64,000 bases of DNA, taken from NCBI RefSeq assembly GCF_018324205.1, contig NZ_AP023356.1:6697501-6761500 (forward strand), in the 5' to 3' direction. Source of the stretch: Actinoplanes ianthinogenes. GTDB taxonomy: Bacteria > Actinomycetota > Actinomycetes > Mycobacteriales > Micromonosporaceae. Each line of letters begins with the position of its first letter. Within the stretch, counting starts at the first letter, position 1. The notes beneath the pieces were generated by a model, which saw only the letters and a program-made list of their open reading frames with translations, searched no databases and was not told the DNA's origin. The translations under genes were made by a program, and so were the position numbers. This document shows positions 26,996 to 35,132 of the stretch, one piece after another.

Positions 26996-27901
26996 ATGAG
27001 TTCGATCGAGGTTGCCCGGATCGCGCACCGGTTCGCCGAGGTGGACGGCGTGCAGGTGTTCTATCGCGAGACCGGGCCCGCCGATGCGCCCGTGCTGCTC
27101 CTGCTGCACGGTTTCCCGTCCGCGTCGCACCAGTTCCGGCGGCTGTTCGACGTGCTCGGTACCCGGTATCGGCTGATCGCGCCGGACTGTCCCGGCTTCG
27201 GGCACACCCGGGCGCCGGACGACTTCACCTACTCGTTCGAGCGTCTCGCCGACGTGGTCGAGGGCTTCGTCGACGCGATCGGGCTGGAGCGCTTCTTCCT
27301 CTATCTCTTCGACTTCGGCGGGCCGGTCGGGCTGCGGCTGGCCACCCGGCGGCCGGGAGCGGTCGCCGGGCTGATCGCGCAGAACGCCAACAGCTACCAG
27401 GAGGGGCTGTCGGACCTGGCCCGGGGCATGATCGCCGGGACCGCGGAGCAGGCGCGGGAGATCCTGGTGCTCCCGGTGACCCGGGGGCAGTACGAGGGTG
27501 GCGTCGCCGACCCGGCCTTCGTCGCGCCGGATGGATGGACCCTGGACCAGCACTTCCTCGACCAGCCCGGGCGCAAGGACGCGCAGGTGGCGCTGGCGCT
27601 GGACTACCACTCGAACGTCGCGCAGTACCCGGTGTGGCAGCGGTGGCTGGCCGAGCGGCGGCCGCCCGCGCTGATCTTGTGGGGGCGTAACGACGCGTTC
27701 TTCCCGGAGGCGGGGGCTTGGGCGTATCGGCGGGATCTGCCCGAGGCCGAGGTGCACGTCTTCGACACCGGGCACTTCGCGCTGGAGGATCACCTGCCGG
27801 AGATCGCGCCGCTGATCGCGGACTTCCTGGACCGCGGCTCGTCGAGGCTCGCCGCGATCGGCGCGTCCGGCGATCTCGGCGGGCCCGCGGTCATGAGGTG
27901 A
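26996..27901 (+). CDS. Alpha/beta hydrolase of the epoxide hydrolase/haloalkane dehalogenase type
   Basis: This 301-residue hydrolase has an oxyanion motif HGFPS (38-42) and the nucleophile elbow LFDFGGPVG with Asp106. The nucleophile is Asp rather than Ser, which points to epoxide hydrolase or dehalogenase chemistry. The acid D233 is in GRND, and the catalytic His260 is in DTGHFALEDH. The cap region (residues 135-205) is family-like. A Shine-Dalgarno (TTAGGAG) precedes the ATG. It is controlled most likely by the divergent TetR gene. The natural substrate is unknown. Confidence 0.85.
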   Translation: MSSIEVARIAHRFAEVDGVQVFYRETGPADAPVLLLLHGFPSASHQFRRLFDVLGTRYRLIAPDCPGFGHTRAPDDFTYSFERLADVVEGFVDAIGLERFFLYLFDFGGPVGLRLATRRPGAVAGLIAQNANSYQEGLSDLARGMIAGTAEQAREILVLPVTRGQYEGGVADPAFVAPDGWTLDQHFLDQPGRKDAQVALALDYHSNVAQYPVWQRWLAERRPPALILWGRNDAFFPEAGAWAYRRDLPEAEVHVFDTGHFALEDHLPEIAPLIADFLDRGSSRLAAIGASGDLGGPAVMR

Positions 27902-27956
27902 CCGTGACGCGTTGAAGATATACATTTCCGCTCATCGCTGCGAAACACCTGGTTCC

Positions 27957-27962
27957 TAGCTT
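27957..27962 (+). promoter_or_regulatory. -10 element for a leaderless NCS1 permease transcript
   Basis: TAGCTT ends 6 nt before the ATG at 27969 and no Shine-Dalgarno is present, which fits a leaderless start. No clear -35 is visible; TTGAAG at 27912 is too far away. Confidence 0.4.
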
Positions 27963-27968
27963 GTTCGC

Positions 27969-29465
27969 ATGGCTGACACCATTCCCGGAGCACAGCACGA
28001 GGACCTGGTCGAGGCCGCCGGCATGCCGGTCGGCAGCGGCGTCATCAAACCTGAATACGACCCCCGCCTGACGAACCAGGACCTCGCGCCGCTGCGGAAG
28101 CAGACGTGGGGCTCCTACAACATCTTCGCTTTCTGGATGTCCGACGTGCACAGTGTCGGCGGGTACGTCACCGCTGGCTCCCTGTTCGCGCTCGGCCTGT
28201 CGAGCTGGCAGGTGCTGGTCTCGCTGGTCGTCGGCATCACGATCGTCTACTTCTTCTGCAATCTGGTGGCCAAGCCCAGCCAGGTGACCGGGGTGCCCTA
28301 CCCGGTGATCAACCGGGCCGCGTTCGGGGTGCTCGGGGCGAACGTCCCGGCCATCATCCGCGGCTCGATCGCGGTCGCCTGGTACGGCATCCAGACCTAC
28401 CTGGCCTCGGCGGCGCTGGACGTCGTCGTCCTCAAGATCTGGCCGGACCTGGCCCCGTGGGCGGACGTCGACCAGCACGGCTTCCTGGGTCTTCCGCTCC
28501 TCGGCTGGTGCACCTACGCGCTGCTCTGGGTGTTGCAGGCGGCGGTGTTCTGGACCGGCATGGAGGCGATCCGCAAGTTCATCGACTTCTGCGGCCCGGC
28601 CGTCTACGTGGTGATGTTCGCGCTGACCGGCTACCTGATCTACAAGGCCGGGTGGAGCGCGATCAACCTCAGTCTCGGTGAGGTGAAGTACACCGGACTG
28701 GCGGCCGTCCCGGTCATGCTGGGCGCGATCGCCCTGGTCGTGTCGTACTTCTCGGGGCCGATGCTGAACTTCGGTGACTTCTCGCGATACGGCAAGAGCT
28801 TCCGGGCGGTGAAGATCGGCAACTTCCTGGGGCTGCCGGTCAACTTCCTGATGTTCAGCATCCTGACCGTGGTCACATCGTCGCTGACCATCCCGGTCTT
28901 CGGCGAGCTGATCACCGACCCGGTCGCGACGGTGTCCCGGATCGACAGCACCTTCGCGATCGTCCTGGGCGCGCTGACCTTCACCATCGCCACCATCGGC
29001 ATCAACATCGTGGCCAACTTCATCTCGCCGGCCTTCGACTTCTCCAACGTCAGTCCGCAACGGATCAGCTGGCGGGCCGGCGGCATGATCGCCGCGGTCG
29101 GCTCGGTGCTGATCACCCCGTGGAATCTGTACAACAACCCGGACGTCATCCACTACACCCTGGAGACGCTGGGCGCCTTCATCGGCCCGCTGTTCGGGGT
29201 GCTCATCGCCGACTACTACCTGGTCCGTAAGCAGCGGGTGGACGTGGCCGCGATGTTCACCATGTCGCCCGCGGGCAAGTACCACTACAAGAAGGGCTAT
29301 CACCCGCCGGCGATCGCCGCGACCGCGATCGGCGCGGTCGTCGCGGTGGTGCCGGTGCTCTGGACCGGCGGGCCGCACATGCACACGGTCGCTCAGTACA
29401 GCTGGTTCGTCGGCTGCGGGCTGGGCTTCCTGATCTACCTCGGTCTCGCCAAAAAGCCAGCCTGA
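27969..29465 (+). CDS. NCS1-family nucleobase/allantoin/hydantoin permease
   Basis: This 498-residue protein has 12 membrane spans and belongs to the nucleobase:cation symporter-1 family. The hallmark N-terminus is YDPRLTNQDLAPLRKQTWGSYNIFAFWMSDVHSVGG (residues about 29-64), and substrate-side motifs GIQTYLASAAL, GPMLNFGDFSRYGKS and ISPAFDFSNVSPQRI follow. The C-terminal ADYYLVRKQRVDV is also family-typical. The closest characterised relatives carry allantoin, hydantoins or cytosine. Its stop overlaps the racemase start by one base, and that pairing favours hydantoin or allantoin transport. Confidence 0.9.
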   Translation: MADTIPGAQHEDLVEAAGMPVGSGVIKPEYDPRLTNQDLAPLRKQTWGSYNIFAFWMSDVHSVGGYVTAGSLFALGLSSWQVLVSLVVGITIVYFFCNLVAKPSQVTGVPYPVINRAAFGVLGANVPAIIRGSIAVAWYGIQTYLASAALDVVVLKIWPDLAPWADVDQHGFLGLPLLGWCTYALLWVLQAAVFWTGMEAIRKFIDFCGPAVYVVMFALTGYLIYKAGWSAINLSLGEVKYTGLAAVPVMLGAIALVVSYFSGPMLNFGDFSRYGKSFRAVKIGNFLGLPVNFLMFSILTVVTSSLTIPVFGELITDPVATVSRIDSTFAIVLGALTFTIATIGINIVANFISPAFDFSNVSPQRISWRAGGMIAAVGSVLITPWNLYNNPDVIHYTLETLGAFIGPLFGVLIADYYLVRKQRVDVAAMFTMSPAGKYHYKKGYHPPAIAATAIGAVVAVVPVLWTGGPHMHTVAQYSWFVGCGLGFLIYLGLAKKPA

Positions 29466-30244
29466 TGCTGATCCGCGTCATCAACCCCAACACCACGGCG
29501 TCGATGACCGCGCTGATCGAGGCGAGCGCCCGGGCCGTCGCCGGCCCGGGCGTCGTCGTCGAAGGGATCACCCCGGCGATGGGCCCGGCCTCGATCGAGA
29601 GCCACTACGACGAGGCTCTGGCGGTGCCCGGCCTGCTGGCGGCGGTCGCGGCGGGGGAGCGGGACGGCGCCGACGGCTACGTGATCGCCTGCTTCGGTGA
29701 CCCCGGCCTGGACGCGGCCCGGGAGATCGCCGCCGGGCCGGTGGTCGGCATCGCCGAGGCCGCGATGCATGCGGCCACGCTGCTCGGTCGCGGTTTCAGC
29801 GTCGTGACAACCCTTTCCCGTACGACCGGCCGCGCGCGCGACCTGGCCCACCGGTACGCCCCGGCCGGCGCCTGCAAGGGCGTCTGGCCCTGTGACATCC
29901 CGGTCCTGGACCTGGACGGCGACCCCACCGTCCTGCCCCGGGTCGCGACCGTGGCCCGCGAGGCCCTGGCCCGCGACGGCTCCGACGTGATCGTCCTGGG
30001 CTGCGCCGGCATGGCCGCCCTCTGCGCCGGCCTCTCCGCGGAACTCGGCGTCCCGGTCATCGACGGCGTCGCCGCCGGGACCCTCCTGGTCCAGTCGCTG
30101 CTCACGCTCGGACTACGAACGTCCCGCCGCGACGAGTACGCTCCACCCCCGCCCAAGCCCTACACCGGACTGCTGGCCGGCTTCGTGCAACCTGGGCGAG
30201 ACGCGAGTCGTCAGGGAGGTGTGAGAGCGAAGGAGGTCTTGTGA
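29465..30244 (+). CDS. Asp/Glu/hydantoin racemase family protein
   Basis: This 259-residue protein opens with the family signature MLIRVINPNTTASMT. The two catalytic cysteines of the cofactor-independent racemase fold are C76 (IACFGDPGLD) and C180 (VLGCAGMA). It interconverts enantiomers of 5-substituted hydantoins or allantoin, or related compounds. Coupling to an NCS1 permease suggests salvage of hydantoin-type nitrogen compounds. No hydantoinase or carbamoylase is in the window. The last 25 residues overlap the ribosome site of the sigma-factor gene and look unconstrained. Confidence 0.87.
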   Translation: MLIRVINPNTTASMTALIEASARAVAGPGVVVEGITPAMGPASIESHYDEALAVPGLLAAVAAGERDGADGYVIACFGDPGLDAAREIAAGPVVGIAEAAMHAATLLGRGFSVVTTLSRTTGRARDLAHRYAPAGACKGVWPCDIPVLDLDGDPTVLPRVATVAREALARDGSDVIVLGCAGMAALCAGLSAELGVPVIDGVAAGTLLVQSLLTLGLRTSRRDEYAPPPPKPYTGLLAGFVQPGRDASRQGGVRAKEVL

Positions 30245-30753
30245 GAAGCGAGCGCGACGAACAATTCCACCGCTTCGTGGTGTCCCGGAGATCCGGCCTG
30301 GTGCGCACAGCCACCCTGCTGACGGCGGGGGACGCGCACCTGGCGGAGGATCTGGTCCAGTCGACGCTGACCAAGCTGTACGTGGCCTGGCCGGCGTTCC
30401 AGCGGGCCGACAATCCGGACGGATACCTGCGCCGCGTGCTGGTCAACGCATTGACGGACGAGCGGCGGCGCTGGTGGCGGCGACGGGAGGAGTCGATGGC
30501 AGACGTGCCCGACCAGCCCGCGGCCGAGCCGGTGGTCCCCGGGGAGCTGGCCGACGGGTTGCGCGTGGCCCTGAAGCAGCTGCCACCCCGGATGCGGGCG
30601 GCGCTGGTCTTCCGTTACTTCTACGACCTCGACGTCGCCGACACCGCCGACGCCCTCGGCTGCTCCGAGGGAACGGTGAAGAGCCAGACCGCCCGGGCCC
30701 TCGACCGGCTCCGGGCCGTCATCGGCCCATCGCTGACCACCGCCCATCGCTGA
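30241..30753 (+). CDS. ECF-like RNA polymerase sigma factor, SigE family
   Basis: This 170-residue group-4 sigma factor has region 2 at about residues 15-75 (AHLAEDLVQSTLTKLYVAWPAF, then NPDGYLRRVLVNALTDERRRWWRRR). Region 4 lies at about 105-160 (LPPRMRAALVFRYFYDLDVADTADALGCSEGTVKSQTARAL). The GTG start is 4 bp inside the racemase gene behind a near-perfect SD, AAGGAGGT. The following gene encodes a one-span membrane protein, the expected anti-sigma position. No clear autoregulatory promoter is visible. Confidence 0.88.
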   Translation: MRSERDEQFHRFVVSRRSGLVRTATLLTAGDAHLAEDLVQSTLTKLYVAWPAFQRADNPDGYLRRVLVNALTDERRRWWRRREESMADVPDQPAAEPVVPGELADGLRVALKQLPPRMRAALVFRYFYDLDVADTADALGCSEGTVKSQTARALDRLRAVIGPSLTTAHR

Positions 30754-30765
30754 GAAGGCATGATC

Positions 30766-31422
30766 ATGACCAATTTGCGTGACCAGCTCGCCGACATCGC
30801 CGGCTCGCCCGGCGAACCCACTCCCGCTCAGGCCGACGCCGACCTGGCCCGAGGCCGTTCGGCGCTGCGCCGCCGCCGGCTGACCCAGTCCGTCGCCGGT
30901 TCCACCTTCGCGATCGCCGCCGTCGCCGCGGCCTTCGCCTTCGTCACCGCCGGCTCGCCGGCCACCGTCCCCAGCGCCACCGGCACCAAGGCCCCGGCGA
31001 CCAGCTCGGCTTTCCAGCTGGTCGACTACAAGGGCGAGCAGCCGGACGCGTTCACCGTGGACAAGGTCCCGGCCGGCTGGGAGGTCCAGGGCGTCACCGA
31101 GGGCTCGCTGACCGTCGGCCCGCTCGGCATGGCCGACAAGGACCCGAGCAGCTTCGTCGACAAGGTCGCGGTGATGCTCCAGTCCGTCGACGAGCACGGG
31201 GAGCTCCCCGGCAAGCCGGAGAAGGTGAAGGTCGGCGACAAGGACGGCTTCTTCGTCAAGCGCCTGGACGCCAAGGACGGCGTCACCCTCTTCGTCAAGC
31301 AGCCCAACGGGGTCAACCTGGAGATCCAGGTCTGGGACGGCATCGGCTGGACCCGTGACCAGATCGTCCAGTTCGCCGAGGGTGTCCACGTCAACCCGAA
31401 CGCCAAGCAGGGCCGCGGCTGA
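30766..31422 (+). CDS. Single-span membrane protein, putative anti-sigma partner
   Basis: This protein of about 218 residues has a cytoplasmic N-terminus of about 40 residues (LRDQLADIAG, then ADADLARGRSALRRRR) and one hydrophobic span (about 43-65, SVAGSTFAIAAVAAAFAFVTAG). An extracytoplasmic domain of about 150 residues has no recognised motif. Its place 12 nt after a sigma-factor gene and its topology suggest a membrane-bound regulator, but there is no zinc HxxxCxxC motif. The second of two close ATGs (30766) is chosen because GAGAAGG then sits at 7 nt. A strong terminator follows. Confidence 0.7.
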   Translation: MTNLRDQLADIAGSPGEPTPAQADADLARGRSALRRRRLTQSVAGSTFAIAAVAAAFAFVTAGSPATVPSATGTKAPATSSAFQLVDYKGEQPDAFTVDKVPAGWEVQGVTEGSLTVGPLGMADKDPSSFVDKVAVMLQSVDEHGELPGKPEKVKVGDKDGFFVKRLDAKDGVTLFVKQPNGVNLEIQVWDGIGWTRDQIVQFAEGVHVNPNAKQGRG

Positions 31423-31439
31423 CCCCGGCAACTCGCCGA

Positions 31440-31480
31440 GGCGCCGGATCCGGGCGCGCCAATCGCCCGGATCCGGCGCC
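31440..31480. terminator. Long bidirectional terminator
   Basis: A perfect 17-bp stem (GGCGCCGGATCCGGGCG with its complement) with a 7-nt loop lies between the convergent putative anti-sigma gene and the small zinc-ribbon gene. It is symmetrical and could serve both. Confidence 0.85.
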
Positions 31481-31499
31481 TACACGTCTACCACCCGGA

Positions 31500-31757
31500 T
31501 CACCGGAGGTTGTAGGGCGTGTACTTCCCGGTCCCGGAACAGCTCGTGCATCGGACCCAGTTGGAGTTCGGCCCGGGAATGCTCCCCCGCCCGCCGCAGC
31601 CGCCACAGCGGCCCTTGCGCTCGTCGCGCCGCACGCTCCACCCGATGATCGCCCACCAGATGCCGCCGACGATCCCGACACAGAGCAGCAGCGGCAGCCC
31701 GAAGACCACCAGCGCGCTGATCGCACCCTGGCTGTCCGACACGTGAGCGAGAATCAT
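31500..31757 (-). CDS. Small membrane protein with C-terminal zinc-ribbon-like motif
   Basis: This 85-residue protein starts at the ATG giving MILAHVSDSQGAISALVV. A hydrophobic span covers about residues 13-38 (VVFGLPLLLCVGIVGGIWWAI). The basic cytoplasmic tail has two CxxCxGxG-like knuckles, CGGCGGRG and CTSCSGTG, as in DnaJ zinc centres. Similar short actinobacterial proteins are uncharacterised. It stands alone, upstream of the repeat array at 32 kb and convergent with the sigma-factor unit. Confidence 0.7.
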   Translation of the reverse strand: MILAHVSDSQGAISALVVFGLPLLLCVGIVGGIWWAIIGWSVRRDERKGRCGGCGGRGSIPGPNSNWVRCTSCSGTGKYTPYNLR

Positions 31758-32129
31758 CACCCGACGGTAGGCGCGCCCACCGCCGCCGGACATCGACGAT
31801 ACCGCCGCCGCTCACGCCCGTTCGGCGCACCCACCCGAAGCCTCGGCCGACCCATTCCGGCTAACCGCGCCGGTCACCGTCGCAGCCGTCGCCCGCGGCC
31901 CGCCGCTGGTCGCGGTGTGCGTGCCAGGCCATGGGGCGGTGCGTCACCGTTGCGGCCGCCGCCCGCGGTCCGCTGTTTCGGTGGTGTGCGGCCCGCGGAC
32001 CGGGTCGCGGTTCGTGGGTGCCCGATGCCGGTGCCGGTTTTCGGTACGCCCAGCGCCCGGCCCAGTCGAGGACGGCGCCCGGAGCCGTCATCCGGGCCGG
32101 ACAAGGTGCCGTGAGCGCAGCCAAGACCC
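31758..32129. other. Gene-free GC-rich stretch before the 63-bp array
   Basis: There is no credible gene here. An imperfect direct duplication is visible (TCACCGTCGCAGCCGTCGCC near 31870 and TCACCGTTGCGGCCGCCGCC near 31945), each followed by CCGCGG and a GGTGTGCG word. The dispersed word occurs at 32036-32051 as GGTTTTCGGTACGCCC. Confidence 0.5.
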
Positions 32130-32373
32130 GGGCTGGTGCTCACGGCCCTATCCCGCGCCCGGATGGGGCCGTGGAGTCCAGCCGGACCCGTCGGGCTGGT
32201 GCTCAGGGCCCTTTCCCGGGCTCGGATGGGGCCGTGGAGTCCAGCCGGTTTTGTCGGGCTGGTGCTCAGGGCCCTTTCCCGGGCTGGGATGGGGCCGTGG
32301 AGTCCAGCCGGATTTGTCGGGCTGGTGCTCACGGCCCTATCCCGCGCCCGGATAGGGCCATCAGGACCAGCCC
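32130..32373. repeat. 63-bp palindromic tandem repeat array A (4 units)
   Basis: Units start at 32130, 32193, 32256 and 32319, exactly 63 bp apart. Each begins GGGCTGGTGCTCA, has GGCCCTATC or GGCCCTTTC, and later GATGGGGCC or GATAGGGCC and CCAGCC. In the last unit the arms are exact complements (GGGCTGGT and GGCCCTATC against GATAGGGCC and ACCAGCCC), so each unit folds into a two-part hairpin. The array lies between the ends of the MBL gene and the small zinc-ribbon gene. It is homologous to array B at 61 kb. Confidence 0.88.
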
Positions 32374-32428
32374 CGGGGCCGTGTTCGGTGCCGGGCGGAA
32401 TGAAGCCCCGGACGGAACGTGCGGTGGG

Positions 32429-33085
32429 TCACCAGCCGCGTTCGCGCCACTCGGCGAGGTGGGGGCGCTCGGCGCCCAGCGTCGAGTCCTTGCCGTGGCC
32501 CGGGTAGAACCACGTGTCGTCCGGGAAGCGGTCGAACAGTTTGCGCTCCACGTCGTTGATCAGGGATTCGAAGTTCTCCTTCACACCGCGGGTGTTGCCC
32601 ACGCCGCCCGGGAACAGGCTGTCCCCGGTGAACAGGTGGACCCGGCCGCCGTCCGGCTCCTGGTACGCCAGCACCACCGACCCCGGTGTGTGCCCCACCA
32701 CGTGGATCACCTCCAGGGAGTGCCCGCCCACCGTGACCGTGTCGCCGTCCTGGAGGGTGCGGGTCACCACCGGCAGCGCGCCGGCGTCCGCCGCGTGGGC
32801 CAGCGACGCCGCCCCGGTCGCCTCGACCACCTCGGACAGCGCGAACCAGTGGTCCTGGTGCTGGTGCGTGGTCACCACCGTGGCCAGGCCCGCGTCGCCG
32901 ATCAGTTTCAGCAGCGCGGGAGCGTCGTTCGCGGCGTCGATGAGCAGCTGCTCGGCGCCGGCGCTCAGCAGGTACGCGTTGTTGTCCATCGGGCCGACCG
33001 ACACCTTGGTCAGGGTCAGGCCGCCGCCGAGATCACGGGTGCCGGGGGCGTCGCCGGTGTAGTCCGCGGTCATGCCGAACCTCAT
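32429..33085 (-). CDS. MBL-fold metallo-hydrolase (glyoxalase II-like)
   Basis: This 218-residue enzyme has the Zn-binding motif THQHQDHW (HxHxDH), then VVGHTPGSVVLAY, FTGDSLFPGGVGNTRG and the final WFYPGHGKDSTLG. That set resembles glyoxalase II and related thioester hydrolases. The start is the ATG overlapping the isomerase stop in ATGA, which excludes the longer upstream frame. Coupling to a mycothiol-type isomerase hints at a mycothiol-dependent detoxification pair; this is inference. Confidence 0.87.
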   Translation of the reverse strand: MRFGMTADYTGDAPGTRDLGGGLTLTKVSVGPMDNNAYLLSAGAEQLLIDAANDAPALLKLIGDAGLATVVTTHQHQDHWFALSEVVEATGAASLAHAADAGALPVVTRTLQDGDTVTVGGHSLEVIHVVGHTPGSVVLAYQEPDGGRVHLFTGDSLFPGGVGNTRGVKENFESLINDVERKLFDRFPDDTWFYPGHGKDSTLGAERPHLAEWRERGW

Positions 33086-33783
33086 TTCCACTGCACGGGC
33101 TGGGGAAGCTCGCCGTCCGGCGAGACGGTCAGGTCGGCGCCGTCGGCGCGGCCGGCCAGCCACGCCGCGATCGAGCGGGTCGGGCCGCCGATCGCCGGGC
33201 CGTCCGCCGAGCCGATCACCAACGGGTGCTCCACCCCGGCCGGGTGCAGCACCATCGGCGGCGCCGAGGCCGGCAGGTCACCGGCGATCTCGCGGAGCAG
33301 CCGCAGCGCGAACGCGTCCGACCACTCCGCCGGGGTGTAGCCGCGGCCCAGGTCGACGTGGTGCACCTCGACCTCGCGCAGCCGGGCCCACGGCACCACG
33401 GCCGCGGACGGGACCATCGCCGGATACGAGAACGTCCAGGCGGCGGCCGGCATCGCGGCGGCCGCGTCGGCGAACCGCTCGTGCGCGGCCCGGAGGTCGG
33501 CGAGCTGCTCGGCCAGGGGCCGCCCGGCGCCGGCCTCGATCGCCGCGTCCCGGGCCTCGCGGGACGGGTACGCCGGAGTCTCGACCCCGGTCCGCGCCCA
33601 GGTCAACAGGTTCGTCAGGGCGTCGGCGTTGCGGGCCAGGTGGGTGAGCACGTGCCCGACGGTCCAGCCGGGCAGCGCGGACGGCTCACCGATCACCGGG
33701 TCGTCGAAACCCCCGACGGTCCGCAGCAGCGTCTCGGTGGCCTGCTCCACGTCGGTCATCAGGACCAGCGGGTCGATCGTCAC
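33082..33783 (-). CDS. Maleylpyruvate isomerase (MDMPI/DinB) family, probably mycothiol-dependent
   Basis: This 233-residue protein has an N-terminal DinB-like four-helix bundle (LPGWTVGHVLTHLARNADAL; VPWARLREVEVHHVDLGRGY) with the metal-binding histidines typical of mycothiol-dependent transferases. A C-terminal SCP-2-like part follows. The GTG at 33783 fits the family start (TIDPLVLMTDVEQ). TAATGT ends about 6 nt upstream of it on the minus strand, so the mRNA is probably leaderless. The real substrate is unknown. It is the first gene of a two-gene operon with the MBL hydrolase. Confidence 0.83.
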   Translation of the reverse strand: MTIDPLVLMTDVEQATETLLRTVGGFDDPVIGEPSALPGWTVGHVLTHLARNADALTNLLTWARTGVETPAYPSREARDAAIEAGAGRPLAEQLADLRAAHERFADAAAAMPAAAWTFSYPAMVPSAAVVPWARLREVEVHHVDLGRGYTPAEWSDAFALRLLREIAGDLPASAPPMVLHPAGVEHPLVIGSADGPAIGGPTRSIAAWLAGRADGADLTVSPDGELPQPVQWK

Positions 33784-33911
33784 GGGAATGACATTAGCGT
33801 CCCGGGCCTTGTCCACAGGCCGGCGGAATTCACTTTCGCCGCGCTGACCGTGACCGTACGGTCGATCCCGAGACGCGCCGCTGGAAAGAACCCGCGGAGG
33901 AGGTGAGGCAC

Positions 33912-33971
33912 GTGTCGTTCGTCGTTTTCGCGTCCCTTCACCCGGGGGCCTTCGCCCCTACTCGACCGTAA
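33912..33971 (+). CDS. Possible 19-codon leader peptide upstream of rsgA
   Basis: A GTG ORF encoding MSFVVFASLHPGAFAPTRP has one of the best ribosome sites in the window (GGAGGAGGT, 8 nt before the start). It ends in TAA 9 nt before the rsgA ATG, with AAGGG in between. The peptide has no known relatives to me. It could couple translation into rsgA or act as an attenuator. A chance ORF is possible, but the strong SD argues for real initiation. Confidence 0.45.
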   Translation: MSFVVFASLHPGAFAPTRP

Positions 33972-33980
33972 AGGGTTCCC

Positions 33981-35015
33981 ATGTCGTCGTTCGACCTGTC
34001 CCAGCTCGGCTGGGACGAGACCTTCGCATCCTCGTTCCGTCGCTACGACCGTTCCGACACCGTCCCCGGCCGGGTGCTCCGCGCCGACCGCGGGATCAGC
34101 ACCGTCCTCACCGCCGGCGGCGTGACCCGCGCCGGCCTGGGTGGGAACGCGCTGCTGGAGGCCGCCCGCGACCCCGCCCTGCTGCCCTGTGCCGGCGACT
34201 GGGTCGTGCTGCGCACCTGGCCCGACCGCCGGGTCACTCTCGAACTGGTCCTGCCCCGCCGCACCACCCTGATCCGGCGCACCGCCGGCAAGGACGCGTC
34301 CGGGCAGGTGCTCGCCGCCAACATGGACACCGTCGCGGTGGTCGAGCCGATCTTCCCCGAGCCCAGCGACGCCCGGGTGGAGCGCCTGCTCGCCCTGGCC
34401 TGGGAGTCCGGCGCCGACCCGCTGCTGGTGCTCACCAAGAGCGACACCACCGCGGCGCCGGAGGCGGTGGCCCGGCAGCTCGCCGAGCTGGCCCCGGGCG
34501 TGCCGGTCATCCCGGTCAGCGTGCAACGCGGCCGGGGCCTCGACCGGCTTCGCGAGTTCGTCACCCCGGGCCGCACGCTGGCCCTGCTCGGCCGGTCCGG
34601 GGCCGGCAAGTCGACGCTGGCCAACGCGCTCGCGGGCACCGCGGTCATGCCGGTGCAGGCGATCCGCGACGCCGACGGCAAGGGCCGGCACACCACGGCG
34701 TACCGGAATCTCGTCCCGCTTCCGGGCGGCGGCGCGGTGATCGACACCCCGGGCATCCGGGGTGTCGGCCTGCTCGACACCGAGTCCGGCCTGGACCGGG
34801 CGTTCGCCGACGTCGCCGAGCTGGCCGGGCAGTGCCGCTTCGACGACTGCGGGCACGACGCCGAGCCGGGCTGCGCGGTGCAGGCCGCGCTCGTCGACGG
34901 CACGCTGCCGCCGCGCCGCCTGGCCAGCTGGCGCAAGCTGCACCGGGAGGTCGCGGTGGAGAGCAGGCGCCGCTCGGTCCGTCTGGCGACGGCCCCACGC
35001 CGGCGTCATCACTGA
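33981..35015 (+). CDS. rsgA: Ribosome small-subunit-dependent GTPase A (RsgA/YjeQ)
   Basis: This 344-residue circularly permuted GTPase acts in late 30S maturation. The permuted order is visible: G4 LTKSD (151-155) comes before the P-loop GRSGAGKST (204-212), and G3 DTPG is at 255-258. The C-terminal zinc knuckle is C285-x4-C290-x-H292-x5-C298, the canonical RsgA spacing. An OB-like N-terminal part (residues 25-95) precedes. The start ATG is immediately downstream of a short leader ORF. Confidence 0.93.
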   Translation: MSSFDLSQLGWDETFASSFRRYDRSDTVPGRVLRADRGISTVLTAGGVTRAGLGGNALLEAARDPALLPCAGDWVVLRTWPDRRVTLELVLPRRTTLIRRTAGKDASGQVLAANMDTVAVVEPIFPEPSDARVERLLALAWESGADPLLVLTKSDTTAAPEAVARQLAELAPGVPVIPVSVQRGRGLDRLREFVTPGRTLALLGRSGAGKSTLANALAGTAVMPVQAIRDADGKGRHTTAYRNLVPLPGGGAVIDTPGIRGVGLLDTESGLDRAFADVAELAGQCRFDDCGHDAEPGCAVQAALVDGTLPPRRLASWRKLHREVAVESRRRSVRLATAPRRRHH

Positions 35016-35034
35016 CCGCGGGTGGTTCCGGTCA

Positions 35035-35132
35035 GATCCGATTTCGGTACGCCTGGAGCACCCGTCCGTAGCCCGGGCATCGTCGCGCGCCGTGGCGAGG
35101 CACGGGTGCCGCGGCCGTACCGAAATCGGGTC
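35035..35132. repeat. Large imperfect inverted repeat built from the dispersed word
   Basis: The 31-bp arms at 35035-35065 and 35102-35132 are complementary at about 25 positions. Each contains GATTTCGGTACG or its complement and an outer CACCCGT/ACGGGTG, around a 36-nt loop. It lies between rsgA and the next gene on the same strand and could fold as a long RNA hairpin or cruciform. Confidence 0.7.
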
